A model generated the notes under the pieces. It was not told the DNA's origin. It worked only from the letters and a program-made list of their open reading frames with translations, and ran no database searches. The position numbers were made by a program, and so were the translations under genes. This document shows positions 16,238 to 17,410 of a stretch of DNA of 17,410 nt, piece by piece. How positions within the stretch are numbered: position 1 is the stretch's first letter; each line of letters starts with the position of its first letter. This stretch comes from Proteobacteria bacterium UBA6729 (GTDB taxonomy: Bacteria > Pseudomonadota > Gammaproteobacteria > Porifericomitales > Porifericomitaceae), in NCBI GenBank assembly GCA_002454015.1, contig DKIB01000076.1:1-17410 (forward strand), written 5' to 3'.

Positions 16238-16524
16238 CAGATCGTGGCACCAAAGATGGCATCAACAATATCCGGCCCCAGACTGCCGAAGATCGCCAGT
16301 ACTACCCCGCCTATGGCCATCACATAGCGCCCGGTGGCCGCTGCCACCCCCAGCGCGATCAGGCCACCGGTGATGGCGATGGCCCGGCCCAGAAAGCCGG
16401 TCGCGGCATTGTTGATAAAGTCGTAAAAATCCTGAAACTCGGACCCTGTCGTGGCACCGGCGGCAACCGCCAGCCCCGGAATCAGCAGCAGACCCAGCAT
16501 CAGGATGCCCTGCATATGTTTCAT
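16237..16524 (-). CDS. traA: TraA, conjugative pilin precursor
   Basis: This 95-residue prepilin has a signal peptide (residues 1 to about 21, A-V-A then A-G-A). The mature part is about 74 residues with two hydrophobic helices (about 41-62 and 67-80) separated by a short polar T-G-R-Y loop, the VirB2/TraA topology. Both mature helices are rich in Gly, Ala and Ile/Leu. F prepilin is 121 residues with a much longer leader, so this short-leader form more resembles TraA of SXT-type and gonococcal-island systems. The ATG at 16524 has an excellent AGGGAGG (16533-16539) with 8 bases of spacing. It is the first gene of the operon, behind the promoter and structured leader. Confidence 0.87.
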   Translation of the reverse strand: MKHMQGILMLGLLLIPGLAVAAGATTGSEFQDFYDFINNAATGFLGRAIAITGGLIALGVAAATGRYVMAIGGVVLAIFGSLGPDIVDAIFGATI

Positions 16525-16532
16525 GGTATTAC

Positions 16533-16539
16533 CCTCCCT
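16533..16539 (-). promoter_or_regulatory. Ribosome binding site of traA
   Basis: AGGGAGG lies 8 bases before the ATG at 16524. This decides the pilin start over the open in-frame extension that reaches back to 16602 and begins with TTG. It is among the strongest sites in the operon, fitting the high demand for pilin. Confidence 0.75.
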
Positions 16540-16549
16540 GAACTCACTG

Positions 16550-16566
16550 TCCCGGCACAACCGGGA
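16550..16566 (-). promoter_or_regulatory. Leader stem-loop nearest traA
   Basis: TCCCGG pairs perfectly with CCGGGA around a 5-base loop in the minus-strand transcript. It starts on the last T of the six-T run and ends about 10 bases before the traA Shine-Dalgarno, so it could affect ribosome access or protect the mRNA. Function is inferred. Confidence 0.4.
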
Positions 16567-16595
16567 AAAAACTGCACCCGTCCCGCAGGGGACGG
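16566..16595 (-). terminator. Terminator-like hairpin with T-run in the traA leader (possible attenuator)
   Basis: In the minus-strand transcript CCGTCCC pairs with GGGACGG (7 GC-rich pairs, loop CTGC, 16578-16595). Then come GTGCAG and six T residues (16566-16571). A true intrinsic terminator would have the T-run directly after the stem; the 6-base spacer makes it a weak or conditional candidate. It lies between the promoter and traA, so it would act as an attenuator for the whole operon. Confidence 0.32.
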
Positions 16596-16638
16596 CATTC
16601 AAAGCGTGGTCAGGCAGACCGGGTATGGATGCACAAGG

Positions 16639-16654
16639 ATCAGCGTATGCTGAT
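16639..16654 (-). promoter_or_regulatory. Stem-loop in the traA leader
   Basis: ATCAGC and GCTGAT form a perfect 6-bp stem around a 4-base loop. It lies mid-leader, about 150 bases after the predicted transcription start. As DNA it is also a symmetric site that a dimeric regulator could bind. No family assignment is possible. Confidence 0.35.
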
Positions 16655-16670
16655 GGATGGGGATATCGGC

Positions 16671-16683
16671 CGCACCAAGTGCG
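16671..16683 (-). promoter_or_regulatory. Small stem-loop in the traA leader
   Basis: CGCAC and GTGCG form a perfect 5-bp stem with a 3-base loop. It is the first (most 5') of four stem-loops in the leader. Confidence 0.3.
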
Positions 16684-16754
16684 ACCGCAGGAAGAGGGGC
16701 AGAGGCCCGCAGAAACAAATACAGCGAGGAGGGGCGGTGGTGTTGATGGTGGAG

Positions 16755-16763
16755 CCCCCCCCC
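16755..16763 (-). repeat. Nine-base poly-G tract in the traA leader
   Basis: Nine consecutive C on the plus strand read as nine G in the transcript, about 40 bases after the predicted start of transcription. Homopolymers of this length are prone to slippage. The tract is outside any supported gene but lies inside a 73-codon open frame of doubtful coding status. Confidence 0.6.
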
Positions 16764-16809
16764 GCTGCAGCTAAACGCTTGGGTCATCTCCGGACCCGAA
16801 TGGTTACTA

Positions 16810-16837
16810 ATGATACTCAACCAGCCCGCCTTGTCAA
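16810..16837 (-). promoter_or_regulatory. Sigma-70 promoter of the transfer operon
   Basis: On the minus strand TTGACA (16832-16837, perfect -35) is followed after 16 bases by TATCAT (16810-16815, 5 of 6 to TATAAT). Transcription should start near 16803. This leaves a leader of about 280 bases before traA. An AT-rich block with A/T runs (about 16843-16880) lies directly upstream and could serve as an UP element. It is the only strong promoter I found in front of the sixteen genes. Confidence 0.7.
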
Positions 16838-16856
16838 GCCCCTACCAAAAATAAAA

Positions 16857-16871
16857 AATTACCATATAATT
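16857..16871. promoter_or_regulatory. Inverted repeat just upstream of the -35 box
   Basis: AATTA and TAATT arms (5 bp each) flank a 5-base centre within the AT-rich block, about 20 bases upstream of the -35 hexamer. It could be an activator or H-NS-type site, or simply a product of the AT-rich composition. Confidence 0.25.
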
Positions 16872-16914
16872 CAATAACTTCTTAGCAATCCCCGACCAAA
16901 CGCGGACAAAGTCA

Positions 16915-17410
16915 TCAAAAAACCCGTACCACATCCATACGCAGTACCGGATGGCGGCGGTCATAAATGTCTATATTGGAATTGGTGATGCCGCCCCCCA
17001 CGCTGAGCATCGGCATGAACCCCCGCCAGCGCAACGCGCGATGGGCCAGACTCATCTGCCAGGTCCCGCGTCGCGCCATCCGCGGTGCCGTGGATTCAAA
17101 CAGATTCACCCCCTGATAGCGGGTCCGGGAGACCGCACCCTCCAGCCGCAGCTGCCAACCCCTGAACCGACCGCCATAGCCCAGTCGCAGCCCGTGCTGC
17201 TCCCAGCTGTAGACCGGCGAGTTCGTCAACTCCCGCGCCAGTTCAGCCCCCAGCCACAGCTGCCCCGGCCCGACACCACGGTACACAGTGAGCTGTGCAG
17301 AACGCCCCAGCGCGTCCTCCACCGCACCCTCGTAGAAGTTCTGCCACAGACTGAGCCGCAGCGCCACACTCCAGCGGCGACCCGGTGCATGACGTACATG
17401 CACGGCCAGC
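16915..17410 (-). CDS. Outer-membrane beta-barrel, SLAM/DUF560-like C-terminus (5' end outside window)
   Basis: The frame is open from the window edge through 164 codons to the TGA at 16915, so the gene's start lies beyond 17410. Alternating polar/hydrophobic strands rich in Arg, Gly, Trp and Tyr, ending in Phe, are typical of an outer-membrane barrel (R-V-F terminus). Near the end P-M-L-S-V-x-G-G-x-x-T-NSNIDIYDRR matches the final strand-loop-strand of the DUF560/SLAM barrel, where S-N-I-x-x-Y-D is characteristic. SLAM proteins help surface lipoproteins reach the cell surface and usually carry an N-terminal TPR domain, which is not visible here. A different barrel family remains possible. 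It lies upstream of the operon promoter on the same strand and has no clear terminator. Confidence 0.55.
   Translation of the reverse strand, partial: LAVHVRHAPGRRWSVALRLSLWQNFYEGAVEDALGRSAQLTVYRGVGPGQLWLGAELARELTNSPVYSWEQHGLRLGYGGRFRGWQLRLEGAVSRTRYQGVNLFESTAPRMARRGTWQMSLAHRALRWRGFMPMLSVGGGITNSNIDIYDRRHPVLRMDVVRVF

Larger units (their letters stand above)
16525..16914. other. 390-base regulatory region before traA
   Basis: No supported gene. The right part (about 16840-16900) is AT-rich, in sharp contrast to the GC-rich surroundings. The left part is the GC-rich, structured leader with the poly-G tract and stem-loops listed separately. A 73-codon minus-strand frame (16599-16820) begins inside the -10 box region; its first internal ATG (16787) has no correctly spaced ribosome site, so it is not called as a gene. 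Confidence 0.55.

Noticed and set aside
16237..16602. Longer pilin start with 26 extra residues
   Set aside because: It would start with TTG, lacks a ribosome site, and places a non-signal-like stretch before an otherwise normal signal peptide. The ATG at 16524 has a strong Shine-Dalgarno.
16599..16820. A 73-codon minus-strand frame in the traA leader
   Set aside because: It begins inside the promoter. The first ATG downstream of the predicted transcript start (16787) has its GGAG directly abutting the start, and composition is unlike the neighbouring genes. It is kept only as a possibility in the poly-G finding.
1..17410. Search for CRISPR arrays, tRNA or rRNA genes, insertion sequences and an oriT
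   Set aside because: No regularly spaced repeats, cloverleaf, transposase frames or nick-region-like motif next to inverted repeats were recognised by eye.

Overview
The window is almost entirely one minus-strand operon encoding the envelope-spanning apparatus of an F-type (Tra/Trb) type IV secretion system. It reads from about 16.8 kb down to 0.89 kb. Base composition is GC-rich, Shine-Dalgarno sites are classical, and every product resembles proteobacterial F/SXT/R27/gonococcal-island transfer proteins. The host is therefore most likely a proteobacterium, probably a gammaproteobacterium; the species cannot be told from the sequence.

Layout in transcription order: (1) at the right edge (16915-17410) lies the 3' part of an outer-membrane beta-barrel gene resembling the C-terminal barrel of SLAM/DUF560 proteins. 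(2) A 390-base gene-free stretch follows, holding a near-consensus sigma-70 promoter (16810-16837), an AT-rich segment upstream of it, and a roughly 280-nt leader with a nine-G tract and four stem-loops. (3) Then come sixteen tightly packed genes: traA (pilin), traL, traE, traK, traB, traV, traC, trbI, an S26/TrhF-like peptidase, traW, traU, trbC, traN, traF, traH and traG. Fourteen of the fifteen junctions overlap and the other is 6 nt, so the set is probably transcribed and translated as one coupled unit. (4) Beyond traG is a 230-base gap, then a small DUF1971 (TehB/YeaR-like) gene in the same orientation (384-659). Next is a stretch without a convincing gene, and a decayed Sel1-repeat fragment on the plus strand at the left edge.

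How the parts fit: TraA is the pilin and TraL/TraE/TraC/TraB/TraG form the inner-membrane machine. TraV/TraK/TraB build the outer-membrane core. TraW/TraU/TrbC/TraF/TraH/TrbI support pilus assembly and retraction, and TraN/TraG stabilise mating pairs. TraF carries an intact CPLC thioredoxin-type motif and TraN has 38 cysteines by eye in its mature part, suggesting a disulfide-handling partnership. The gene set is a mixture: it has the F-specific genes trbI, trbC, traN, traF, traH and traG, plus an RP4-TraF/TrhF-like peptidase that F lacks, and a short pilin.

Not present in the window: relaxase, coupling protein (TraD), traP, trbB, traQ, traX, surface/entry exclusion genes, oriT, integrase or any insertion sequence. 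Whether this is a conjugative element, part of an integrative element, or a stand-alone secretion locus cannot be decided from these 17.4 kb.
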